A DNA stretch of 64,000 bases from positions 31,390,383 to 31,454,382 of the forward strand of contig OX463814.1 of assembly GCA_949825045.1 (NCBI GenBank). Reading direction: 5' to 3'. Under the pieces are notes generated by a model. It had not been told where the DNA came from. It made no database searches and saw only the letters and a program-made list of their open reading frames with translations. Below are positions 14,601-26,600 of this stretch, piece after piece (the stretch's first letter is position 1; each line of letters opens with the position of its first letter). A program made the position numbers and the translations under genes. Source of the stretch: Argyresthia goedartella (taxonomy: Eukaryota > Arthropoda > Insecta > Lepidoptera > Argyresthiidae).

Positions 14601-17600
14601 CCTATTTAAAACATACATTTCTTATTATGTTTCCTAGTAAAGACCTATCGTATTAAGTTTTTTTTTTAAGTTGCAACAGCAAAGTTCAGTGTGGTGTGGC
14701 CTAATAATACCTCAGTATTGTAACACATGATAACCAATTAATAATTAATTGGTTATCAATTAATTGGTTATCAATTAATGGTTTTTAGTGACACATTTAT
14801 TTTATATCCGTTATAAAAATACTACCGAGTTTTATAGCTTTTTGTTATTGGAGGGGGGACCAGGTTTCATACATTTTTGCCTATCATCATTTATCTATTC
14901 CAACTAACTTAACTAACTTGTTGTGTAATCGTAAAAAATATTGGAATGGCGGCGGCTTTTAATCGGTTTGACGTGACGGTAGTGGTTCCCACCCATATTG
15001 ATAGTAAAAATATTTCTTCATCCATGGGTTGCGTGCGACACCTGCACACTCGTCCAACGCTCAAAAGTTCGCGACGTATTGTGGCCACAAGCCGCCTAGT
15101 AAGTCGCGCTCGCGCACAGCTCCTAGTTACTGCTGAATCTATTCGTAGAAGTATACAAAACTATTTAGATAAATAGACAGATAATGAGAAAACCGCCTGC
15201 AACTGTTCACTCAAATGGCAAAGTTGCAGTTTTTTTGCAGCTTTTTTAAGTATTTTTGAAGCGGTCATTGAACTAAAGAGTATCCTCTTTAGTTCAATGA
15301 CCGCTCACTAAAAAATCCCCGATGACGACGGTCAACTTTAGGTAACATCCATTATTTGGAGTTTTGAAAAAAAAAAACAGGCAATTATGGTAAAATTAAG
15401 GTAATTTCTATCATCTTAACGACAAAATAATGACCATTGTGGCGCTGCTGTTGTAGCTCTACCTACCATGTGAGAGGTCCCGGGTTCGATCCCCGGCGGG
15501 AAGAAAAAAAAACCTAGGTCTTGGATGTGTGACGTTTTTAGAAATGCTATATCCACCAGTGACTCATGAACTCACTGACTACGTGGTTTAGAAACTTAAT
15601 ACTGGACAGGAGGTTTTAGGGATATTCCGTGACCTTGTTAAGGCGTTTGACATGGTATCTTTCCCCTTCCTCCTCGAAAAACTGCACAGACTCTGTATCC
15701 GTAGGGTTCAATTGAAACTTCTTGAGAAGTATCTGTCTGGTCGTACTCAATCTGTGAAAATAGGGGGTCACTGAAGGGGGCGAACTGCCAATATCTTTCA
15801 GGGTACCTCAGGGCAGCACCTTGGGTTATACGCTCTTTTTAATTTATATTAATGAGCTTTGTGACCTTAATCTCTCTCAAGGAAGAGTAAAACCATATGC
15901 TGATAATACAGCTCTTCTTCTGTCTTCCAATACTTGAGAGGAGACTTATGATGTTGCCCAGGCTGGTTTTAATAAAACTACACATTGGCTTCATAAAAAC
16001 ATTTCATTTTGAACGCCGACTCAACAAAGTACATCGCTTTCTCCATTAGAAACACTCACTGTACCGAGACGGCCTGATACGTGCACACAACTGCTCACTT
16101 CGCAGCGGTTATCGGTGTATATGGCGTGTAGTGGTGGTCAGGGGTGAAAGGACGCATCGTATGGGGTTCACTGGTTGTAGCACTTCGTCCAGTAGATGCT
16201 CGATAGAGAGTTTATTTAAGATACAAAGAGGTTCTGGAGAGGTTTTTCAAGGCACTTCTTCCTTCAGATTTACCCGGGCAAGCTGAGCCAAGGTATCTGG
16301 CTTTTTAGTTCCTCTCACTTCAGAGATTTTCAGACAAAAGAACACTATCTAGGTTTTTAAAGTCTCAAGAAAACTGTTTTTCCTTCCAATCTTCGAAACT
16401 TCAAACATCTTTTGATAGCCATAGATAAAGACTATATGAAGGGTATAGAAAAACAAAGATTAAATAGCAAGTTGTCAAAAATGAATGTTGTCTAAGATGT
16501 AAACAATAACAATTGTCATAGTTGTTCCTACGAATAATGCTGGAAATCAACACTGTTTAATATTTATGCTTCGGAACACACCACCTCTTGTTGCGCGACT
16601 CGGAACGGAAACAGAACCGCAGCTGTCACTCGTATCGAAACGAGAGGAGAAATTAGAGGTTATATTTTCTCGTCGGGAGAAAAAACATGTCTGCTCAGGC
16701 GTCGGGCCAGTGATTGTAATTCGGTGTAACAATTACCAAATACAGGCGTCGGGCCTGGTCGGAGTGCTCATCATAAACATCGTCGGGAAATAAGTAGATT
16801 CGCGTCAGCGGTTGAGTGATTCGTGGTGAAGGTTGAAGTTGTACGGTCTCCAACTCGTCGTATGCGGACGGCGACTCCTCGTGTCGGCAAGGTTCGGTTC
16901 CTCTCCTATCCCAAACTTGTGCTCCTATCCCGCATTCCTGCCTCGAATCGAGCTTTCGATCTCCGGTTTGCGACGACAAGGTAATGTAACAATCAAGATT
17001 TTCTCTCCCGTGCTGGCAAAAACCCAGCCCCTCATGATTCCACGCCGTTCGGTTGAGGCGTGGAATTAATCATTTTGGTAGCAGGCGCGGTTTTCTAGTG
17101 GGAAATCATCGATTCACGGTTGTAGGGTTGTTTTTTTTTGCCACATTGTAGTTGGGATAAAATAATATCTCAGATTAGCCGGCAAGTCGGCAATGAGTCT
17201 GTGGTTGGTACCACAACTAAAGTTCATTTTCGGTTAGTGAAAGTATAAGTGTCAATTTAGTTAACAATTATTATAAATTTGTTGTCGGAAACTACTGTTT
17301 GTGCGCATAAAAGATTGAACAGTCATTCTGCGAAGTAACTAGATTGTATTACTTGCGGTAGAACGTCGGGTTCTATAGTACTGCAGTGTTATTTCGGTTT
17401 ACAGAGCAGGGTCAGGCTATTTAAGGGGTATTAAGCTGATTTTGCTGACCTCAAAAGAAGTGTGGGTCATATCGGAGGGGCTACTTCTAGAAAAATATGT
17501 TTTTTTATAATACCTTTTTGTGTGTTATTTGTATTATACCATATGGTGGCATTCTCTAATTTATTTAGAGTGTATATTATAAGGTGTATGTCCACAGGGC

Positions 17601-20600
17601 GACCATATTAAATATTGTTTAGGATTTAATTGTTTTAGTGGTTGCCTTGGTTTTTACAACTTAGTTTTAATTTCTGTGCCCAGCGCTGACGGGCAAGTGC
17701 TGGTCTCTGGCTGTGCTTAGTTCGGTAGTGAAGCATAGGACCAGAAACAATTGAATCGGTAACCATGGCACCTTCGCCCTTGACGGTACTGCGGTATGGT
17801 GTCCGTGAGGAGATGAGATGGCTCGCCCATACTCACAAGTGTGTGGAGCGACCTGACATGGACGATGTCCTGCTCAAGCGTGTGGAGGACCCAATGACAC
17901 GCGTCGGGAAGGTGTGTCGGCTAGCTGTGGAGGCTGAAGCCCTCGGGCTTACGGATGAGGCCTCGGTGGCTGCAGTGAAGCAGCTCTGCGCGGATGCTGA
18001 CCAAGCGATGGAGTGCTTGGGCGACATCGAGCGTCGCGCCGAAAAAATTAAGCGGTCGCGTCGGAATGACCGCGGGGAGGGTAGCGGAGACCCGGCCCCT
18101 AAGGGGGTTGTTGGACGGCTGCCACACCTGGAGATTCCGGCCTTCGGTGGGGCAATTGATGAGTGGCCGGCATTCATCAATTTGTTCGATAGTTTGGTCC
18201 ACGGTCGGGACGACCTGGACAACGCCTACAAGTTGGCCCAACTATTGATGGCACTGCGGGGTGAACCGAAGGAGTTGGTCCGTCACCTGACGGTCACGGC
18301 AGGCAATTACGAGATAGCCCGGTCCATATTGTTTGACCGCTACCAGCACAAACGGCGGTTGGTTGATGCGCAGCTGGGGAAGCTGTTTAGCATCCCAAGA
18401 GTAACCCGGGATGTTGACATCCGGGTACAGGTGCTCAACCCTGTGCTGGTGGCCACTAAGGCCCTTCAGAACCTTGGTCTGCCGGTAGACCAATGGTCAT
18501 ATATCGTGTTGTATATGGTTTTGTCACGGTTGCCTGCAGCTGTTCAAAGTCGGTTTGAACAGCTGCATGGGGGCAGTAGCTCGGAACTGCCCACGCTCGT
18601 CCAATTAACGGATTTTTTGGAGGGTGAATGCAGGCGATGCGACACATTGGATTCGGAGGCCAGTGTGCAGCGCCAACCCGCGCGGATGCGGGAGGGGCCG
18701 CGCCCCCCACCCCCACGGGGGGGTGGGCGGTCAAAACAATTTGGGGTTTTGAGTGCCGCGCCGTCGGGTGACGGCTGTGTGCACTGCGACAGTGCCGGTC
18801 ATGAAGTGACCAGTTGCGCCAACTTTAAGGCGCTCGGTGTGGCTGCCCGCAGGAAGGTGGTCTTCCGCCACCGATTGTGTTTCGGTTGTTTGGGGCCGCA
18901 CCCGCTGAGCGAGTGCTCACGCGCGTCCCCCTGTGAGTGCTGCGGTGGCAAGCACCACATCGTGTTGTGCCTGAACCGGTCAGGCCCTTCGGACGGTCAC
19001 CAGGGCCGGACTCAGGTTGGTCGGTCACAGGGCCTAACCAGGGCCAGACCCAGTCCCCCTCCGGGCAACGGGAGTCACCCCGTTGGTGACTCCCGTGACT
19101 GGGGTACCCGCGGACGAGACCCCCCCGACGGGAAGGGGGCAGCGCGGGGGGTAACAGGCGGGATAGCCGTGGTTCGGTCGCCGCTGTCCAGGTTCAGCGA
19201 GGACTTCGGGCCGCTGGCTCACCGCGTGTTACGGGCGGGTGTCAGATGGCACCTATAAGTGGCGCGAAGGCTGGGAGCCCACCACCTTCTGCGCCACCCT
19301 GCCCGTCGCTCTGGGAGGCGAACAGGGAGGCGAACAGTCGGATGTCGCCCCCATTCCTAGAGCGCCCCAGGTTGGATCCGCTCTCCCCCCTCCATCCACG
19401 GTGGCCACCGGGCACACCGTTCACAGTCCGGTATGGTCGGGTACCGGGACAGCGAGGGGCCTATTATGCGGGTTGGGACCCCCTGATGTACATACGGTCT
19501 GATATGCCACCGGTGGCATATCAGCAGCCGAGTTACCAGGCCGACGGGGGTCCCAGCGGGTTCGGATCCCGCGGAGGTTCCCGCTAGGGACACGCCGCCC
19601 ACTTACAGGGTGCCGTCACTCCACAGACGGTCATGCTCCCCACCGCCTCGGTGATAGCGTGGAGTTCGGACGGCAAATCTTGTGTGGCACGAGCACTATT
19701 GGACTCGGGGGCCCAGGAGTGCTTAGTCTCGTGCAACCTTTTAAGACGGTTGGGCATTTCGGTAAGGGAGTATCCACATTCCATTCGGGGAATTGGGAAC
19801 ACGGAAGTCGATTCCGTTAAGGGAGTATGTCGGATTACTCTCTCGTCACGGGTGGATTCATCGGTGAATCTGACGGTCACGGCATTAGTCATGCCTAATG
19901 TGATGGGCTCACACCCTCACGTACGGTTGTCGCCCTCGGTGCGACAGTTGGTCGCTGGGTTGTCACTGGCTGACCCGGAGTTAGATATTCCGGGCCCAGT
20001 AGACATTTTATTGGGTGTCGATGCCTTGGGATACCTGTTAGTGCCAGGTGTCCACGTGTTGCAGGCGACTGGTCTGGTTTCGGTCAACACCAGACTGGGC
20101 CATGCGGTAATGGGTCCGGTCATGCCAGCTGCCCCACGCCTAGCGACTCGTAGTCCCTTATTCGGTTCTGTACTCTCGGAGGTGATACAGAAGTTTTGGG
20201 AGGTGGAGGAACCACCTACGGTCCGCCGGTTGGACCCGGTTGAAGAAGAGTGTGAACAGTTTTATCGGAACAATACTGGTCGCCTTCGGTCAGGTCGATT
20301 TCTCACACGTCTTCCATTTCGGAGTGATCGCCCGCCACTGGGCAGTTTACACCATGTAGCCGAGACGCGGCTTCTGTCGATGGAACGACGCACGAAGCGT
20401 GACGGGATTTTCCGGCAGAAGTACGTCGACTTCATGCAGGAATAGGAGTCGCTCGGCCACATGTCGGTTTCGGGTATTGACTGGAAGCGTGAAGACCACT
20501 GCTTCCTGCCCCATCACGCGGTCTTGAGGACCCCGGAGGGCAAAATACGGGTAGTGTTCGATGGATCGGCATCAACATCTAACGGCATGAACCTGAACCA

Positions 20601-23600
20601 GTGTTTGCATTCAGGGCCGAAGTTGAACCATGACATCGCGGATTTTATCACACGGTTCCGTCGACACAATGTTGTGTTTGTAGCTGACATCCGGATGATG
20701 TTAAGACAGACGGTCATTCACCCTGACGATAGACGGTATCAGCTGATACTGTGGCGAGAGAGCCCAGATCAGCCCATCAGGGTGTACGAGCTGAACACCA
20801 ACACGTACGGGCTACGGTCTAGTCCTTATTTGGCGATTCGCACTCTGCGGGAGTTAGCGGATCGAGAACGGTTAAACTTCCCTAGAGGAGCAGCGATCCT
20901 GGAGCAGGATCTCTACGTGGACGATATCTGTACCGGTGCAGATTCCGTAGAGGAGGCGCTCGCTCGACGGGACGAGCTAGTTGAGCTCTTACGGGGTGGA
21001 GGTTACGAGCTCCGGAAATGGATGTCGAACTCTCCAGAGTTACTGATTGGTCTTCCGGATGACTACCAGCAGGATACCCACATTTTTGAAAATTTGGAAA
21101 ATCCAAATATGTTGTCGGTATTAGGCGTCCAGTACCAGCCGGTGTCAGACATGTTTTCGTATCGGATCGAGTTGGACTCCCCGAAGGTCTGGACGAAACG
21201 GAACGTCCTTTCAACGGTGGCTAGGACATTTGATCCAAACGGGTGGATCACCCCGGTAACATTTCAGCTCAAGTGTTTTATGCAGCAATTGTGGTCTGCT
21301 GAGCTGAAATGGGACGACCCGATCGGCGGGTCATTGAGCTCAGAGTGGGACTCGTTCTTTTCGACCCTCCCTGGCATCAATCGGATTTCACTGCCACGGA
21401 GGTTGGTCCCCACCAAACGAGACACCGCCACCCTGCATGGGTTTTGCGATGCCTCGGAGAAGGGCTACGGAGCTGCGGTGTATCTGCGTACGGTCGACTC
21501 CTCGGGGGAGGTTGATGTGCGGTTGGTCATGGCCAAGAGCAAGGTTGCGCCGTTGCGCACTCGCCTGACCATTCCCAAGTTAGAGCTTTCGGGAGCGGCT
21601 CTCCTGACTCGTCTGCTCAACCACACGATGACGGTTCTTCGTGGGTCAATAGCGTTGGAAGATACGGTCTACGCTTGGACGGACAGCCAGATCGTGTTAT
21701 GCTGGCTGAAGGCTTCAGTTTACAAGCTGGAGATTTTGTGGCGAATCGGGTTTCGCAGATTTTGAATTCGGAGGTTCCCTTAATCTGGAGACATGTTCCA
21801 GGGGAAATGAACCCAGCAGACGTCTCGTGGGTGTCACGCTCCGGAGTTGGTTGGACATCCCTTGTGGTGGGGTCCAAAATGGTTGACTCAAGCCGAATCG
21901 GATTGGCCAATGAGTCCACGCGTTACCACGGCGAACGGCGCCTTGACAGTCGGTGTCTGTACGACGCAACCAGAGCCGGAAGAGGAGTTCAGCCTGCTGG
22001 AACGGTACAGCTCGCTCGACAAGCTGGTCAATGTGACCGCCTGGATCTGCCGATTTGCGCGGAATTGTCGGAATTCTGAGGCGCAACGAGTGCGGACACA
22101 GGTCCTGACACCACGGGAACGGAACCATGCGTTGTTCGCATTGGTTCGGAACGTGCAGACGGTGCACTTTAAGTCCGAACTGGACATTCTGAGACGCGGA
22201 CGCGTCCAACTGAAGGGAGCTGTGGCTCGGCTCAACCCGTTTATTGACCCTCAAGGATTGCTGAGGGTAGGAGGTCGGCTGCGGAATGCCAACCTGCCTT
22301 ATGCGGCTCGCCACCCGTTGTTACTCCCTAGGAAAGGGAAGTTGGTCGAACTGTTGATACAGGATCGACACATTCGGAATGGGCATGTCGGATGCCACGC
22401 CTTGATGGCGTTTCTCCAGCGCGAGTTCTGGATTCTATCGGGAAGACGCTTAGTGCGTAGCATCGTATTTCGGTGCCTGCCTTGTTATCGGGCCAAGGCG
22501 GCTACGATGCAGCCCCAGATGGGCGATTTGCCCTCGGATAGGGTTAACGAAATCCGGCCCTTTGCGGGTGTCGGAACGGATTTCGCGGGACCATTCATGG
22601 TCAAGTCTTCACAGCTACGGAACGCCAGATTAGTGAAGGCATACCTGTGCGTCTTCGTGTGCTTGGCCACGAAGGCAGTCCACTTGGAGGTGGTCAGTGA
22701 CCTCACTACAGAGGCATTTATCGCATGTCTAGAACGGTTCGTCTCACGAAGGGGCCTCCCGACATTAATCCGTTCGGACAACGGCACAAATATTGTCGGA
22801 GCCAGGCGATATCTGCAGGAGGTCACTCAATTCCTGAACGGTAACCAGGACGCCATCAGTACGGCTTGCTCCCGACGTGGGATTGAATGGGTTTTCAGTC
22901 CGCCGGGATGTCCTCATTGGGGAGGAATTTTTGAGGCTGCGGTTAAATCGGCTAAGTCGCACCTGACGAGGATCATCGGTGAGACCTCTCTACGCTTTGA
23001 AGAGCTTGCGACGCTGTTCTGTAAAATTGAAATGACACTAAACTCGCGTCTGTTGTGCCCGCTCAGTTCGGATCCAAATGACTTGGAAGCGTTGACGCCG
23101 GGTCACTTCCTGATAGGTCAGCCCCTTAACGCCCTGCCAGAATACCCATTCGGTGATGTTAAGTTAAGTCGGTTAACTAGGTGGCAGATGTTGCAGCAGA
23201 TGGCTCAAGATTTTTGGAAACGGTGGTCCCTTGAGTACTTGCACATCTTGCAGCAGCGCCTTAAGTGGACTGACCGGACGAGCCCCCCTCAAGTCGGTGA
23301 TTTGGTGCTGATTAAGGATGCGAACCTGCCATCATTGAGATGGAGACGAGGACGGAACGTCGATTTGTACACGGGTCGGGATGGCACGCCTCGATCAGCA
23401 GAAGTCAAGGTGGGGGACTCGGTCCTCAAGAGAGCGGTCGCAACACTTTCTCGCCTTCCTATTGATTAGGGACAGGTTCGGGCCTGTCCGGGCGGGTGAC
23501 TGTTTAATATTTATGCTTCGGAACGCACCTCCTCTTGTTGCGCGACTCGGAACGGAAACAGAACCGCAGCTGTCACTCGTATCGAAACGAGAGGACAAAT

Positions 23601-26600
23601 TAGAGGTTATCTTTTCTCGTCGGGAGAAAAAACATGTCTGCTCAGGCGTCGGGCCAGTGATTGTAATTCGGTGTAACAATTACCAAATACAGGCGTCGGG
23701 CCTGGTCGGAGTGCTCATCATAAACATCGTCGGGAAATAAGTAGATTCGCGTCAGCGATTGAGTGATTCGTGATGAAGGTTGAAGTTGTACGGTCTCCAA
23801 CTCGTCGTATGCGGACGGCGACTCCTCGTGTCGGCAAGGTTCGGTTCATCTCCTATCCCAAACTTGTGCTCCTATCCCGCATTCCTGCCTCGAATCGAGC
23901 TTTCGATCTCCGGTCTGCGACGACAAGGTAAGGTAACAATCAAGATTTTCTCTCCCGTGCTGGCAAAAACCCAGCCCCTCATGATTCCACGCCGTTCGGT
24001 TGAGGCGTGGAATTAATCAAACACCATTGCATGGGGCGATCACAAGGTTGGACTATTTATCAGACGACAATACTGGAGTGAAAGGTTCAGGTCTTATAAT
24101 ACGAGAAGACGATATCACACCAATTTTTAAACTCTGACTGTATTTGGTGAGTCATTTTAGGGTATAGCGGTTAGTGTAGCGAAAACCCTACAGTGCACCT
24201 GAGACTTCGATACTTCAACTTGAGCGTGCCCAGAGACCTGTACTTAAAATCTCTATCTTCCGACCCGCCTTTTCCCCACTGTCTCTCTCTATAGCTCCTA
24301 TGACGTTCTTACGGCAAGGCAGTGGTTTATATATCACATTATACTGAAACAGCATTCATCCATTATTCTTTGATCCATGTATTATCACCAGGCGGCGCGG
24401 GCGCAAGGATAGGGTTTGTCTGAATAAAAAAAACGCACATTCTACGCGCATAGGTGCTACTGCTTCCTCAACAAGTAACGTTGTTTTATTATTATTTTTA
24501 TTACCTCACACACCCTCTCACACTCACTCACTCATACTCATACTACACATAGAGAGGCTCACCCACTCACCCACACACCCATTTTTTTTCATATTTTTAT
24601 AACTTTGTCTTTAGTCAGTATTAGTCAGTAATTTTGTATAAAAAAGTGTCCGTGTAACTTAAATTAGCTTTATATATATTTTATAGGAAGAGCACTGTAG
24701 TCTGAAATACAGGTTTACACCTAGCTCAGGCTCAGATGACTCAATTATCATGTGTCACATTTTAGCTAAGGGCCTCAAATATTTTAAACGTTTTCTGTTT
24801 CTTTTCTTTGAATAAATAAATATTTGATTTGATTTGAATCCCTTTGTGTATAATAGAGTTTATAAAATTGTTGATATATGATGATACATTGTTGATACAT
24901 GATCTTAAAAAGGTATCTATCTTAACAGTCTCATACTTTTATATTTGTTATCACAATTATTAGTATATAAAATTATAATGACATATAAATCATTTATAAA
25001 TATTACATGAACCTTAGCATACATTACGTAAATATCGTTACTTTTATTATTTTCTCACTCACCCTCTCGCACTCACTCACTCATTCTCAAACTACTCAAA
25101 GAGAGGTTCACATACTCAACTACTCACTCTTTTCCCCCCTTAAGGTAATACATATCATTATTATGTTTATTTTTAGGTTTTGATTGTTTTTCTGTGACAG
25201 CTCTATTAGCAATAATATTATTTAGGGAAGAGCGCTGAGCCTGAAATACAGGTTATACCTAGCTCAGGTTCAGATGTTTCCGTATGTTACTCCAACTAAA
25301 GCTAAATACGTCTTAATAGTAGTTTATGTGACTGCTACATAATGGAGGGCATTAATACTCGAGAGTGGGTTTATGAAACGAGCCGAAGGCGAGTTTCATA
25401 ATAATATCACTCGAGAATTTTAATGCCTAATTATGTACAGTTACATACACTAGTTTATCTACACACATATCATGCTCTCTTTGATGTGTTCAGGAACCGC
25501 ATGTTTGACCGGCATTGTGGCTCTGCAGTTGTTTAGCTTGTTCTGTAGGACCAACTTCGGGCGTCGGCGTTCGAAATTTGAATGTCAGTACCAACTTCAA
25601 AGACAAACTAGGGGCGGCACGAGGCGGGCGTCGGCGTTCGAAATTTGAATGTCATTATATGTATAAAAACTACACATAATGACCATAATGTGTACTTTTC
25701 CAGATACGAAACGAGTTTTTACCAAGTAGTTTAACATAATGCTGGTCGTAACGTGCGGTTTTTGAACGCAGTAAAGAGGGTTTATGATACGTGTGTAGAT
25801 AAATACTGTAACTGTTCCCTTGCATTGTGTTTGATGAATTCACGATTTTTATTACGTCACTGTTTCTGGTTCCCACGATACAGGTTATCATAGTATATTG
25901 GGTACCCTAAAGTTGACCGTCGTTGTCGTCGCATCAATGTCACTAAGCGGTCATTATCTACCGGAATCTGGCCGCAGATTTATAACAAAACGAATGCTTA
26001 AAATTGTACTTTTTTGTTTCCCGTATGGTAATCATCATCACAAAATACGTTTTGGACTGACTCACTATAGCTACACAATTACACAGATTACTTACATTTT
26101 ATATAAAGCCGATTTGCAACAAAATGGACGTCAAGTATTTGAGAATCTGGTATGTCTAGAATGTGAATTGCCCGCTGAAATGTATCTGCATGATAGCACG
26201 TCGAACATCTAAAAACAAAAAGCAATAAACCTTTATTAAAAGTACATACTTTATTTTGTTTTTTTATGCCATGCTTCAGGAATGTTAAATTACTTTTTAA
26301 CCCCCGACGAAAAAAGAGGGTGTTATGAATTTGAAGCTTATGTCTATCTGTGGCACTCAAGGGCTCAAGCGGGAAGACGGATTTAACTTCAGGTTTCTGC
26401 AAATGATAGTGGACTACTCTGCGATGATTTTTAGCTATGTTGTATTAAAATCGGTTCATTGGTTCGAAAATGATCAGCTTAACAAAGCAACAAGTCAGCC
26501 AAATTCAGTGTCGCAGGTGTTTTATTTATTTTTATTTATAGTTATTTGCATCTGAAAAATTAACTTTTGCTGAGCGAAACTTGAAAACAATGAAACTTTT

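Larger units (their letters stand above)
16554..24019 (+). mobile_element. BEL/Pao LTR retrotransposon, complete but defective
   Basis: The 7466-bp element has 519-bp LTRs beginning TGTTTAAT and ending TTAATCA, flanked by AACAC duplications. The order is LTR, gag, protease, reverse transcriptase, RNase H, integrase, LTR. The RT-RNase H-integrase order and the protein blocks are those of BEL/Pao, not Gypsy or Copia. It lies antisense in the TMLHE intron between exons 26096-26208 and 13389-13609. Its coding sequence is GC-richer than the surroundings. The two LTRs differ at nine positions that I counted, which points to a fairly recent insertion, yet pol is broken at several places. Confidence 0.95.

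Noticed and set aside
16566..17069. Open frames of 75-94 codons in the LTR (and 23381-24016)
   Set aside because: They recur in both LTRs because the LTRs are copies. They lack protein similarity and overlap on both strands.
17833..18734. Several minus-strand frames of 67-129 codons opposite gag
   Set aside because: They are GC-rich shadows of the Gag frame, with no independent similarity.
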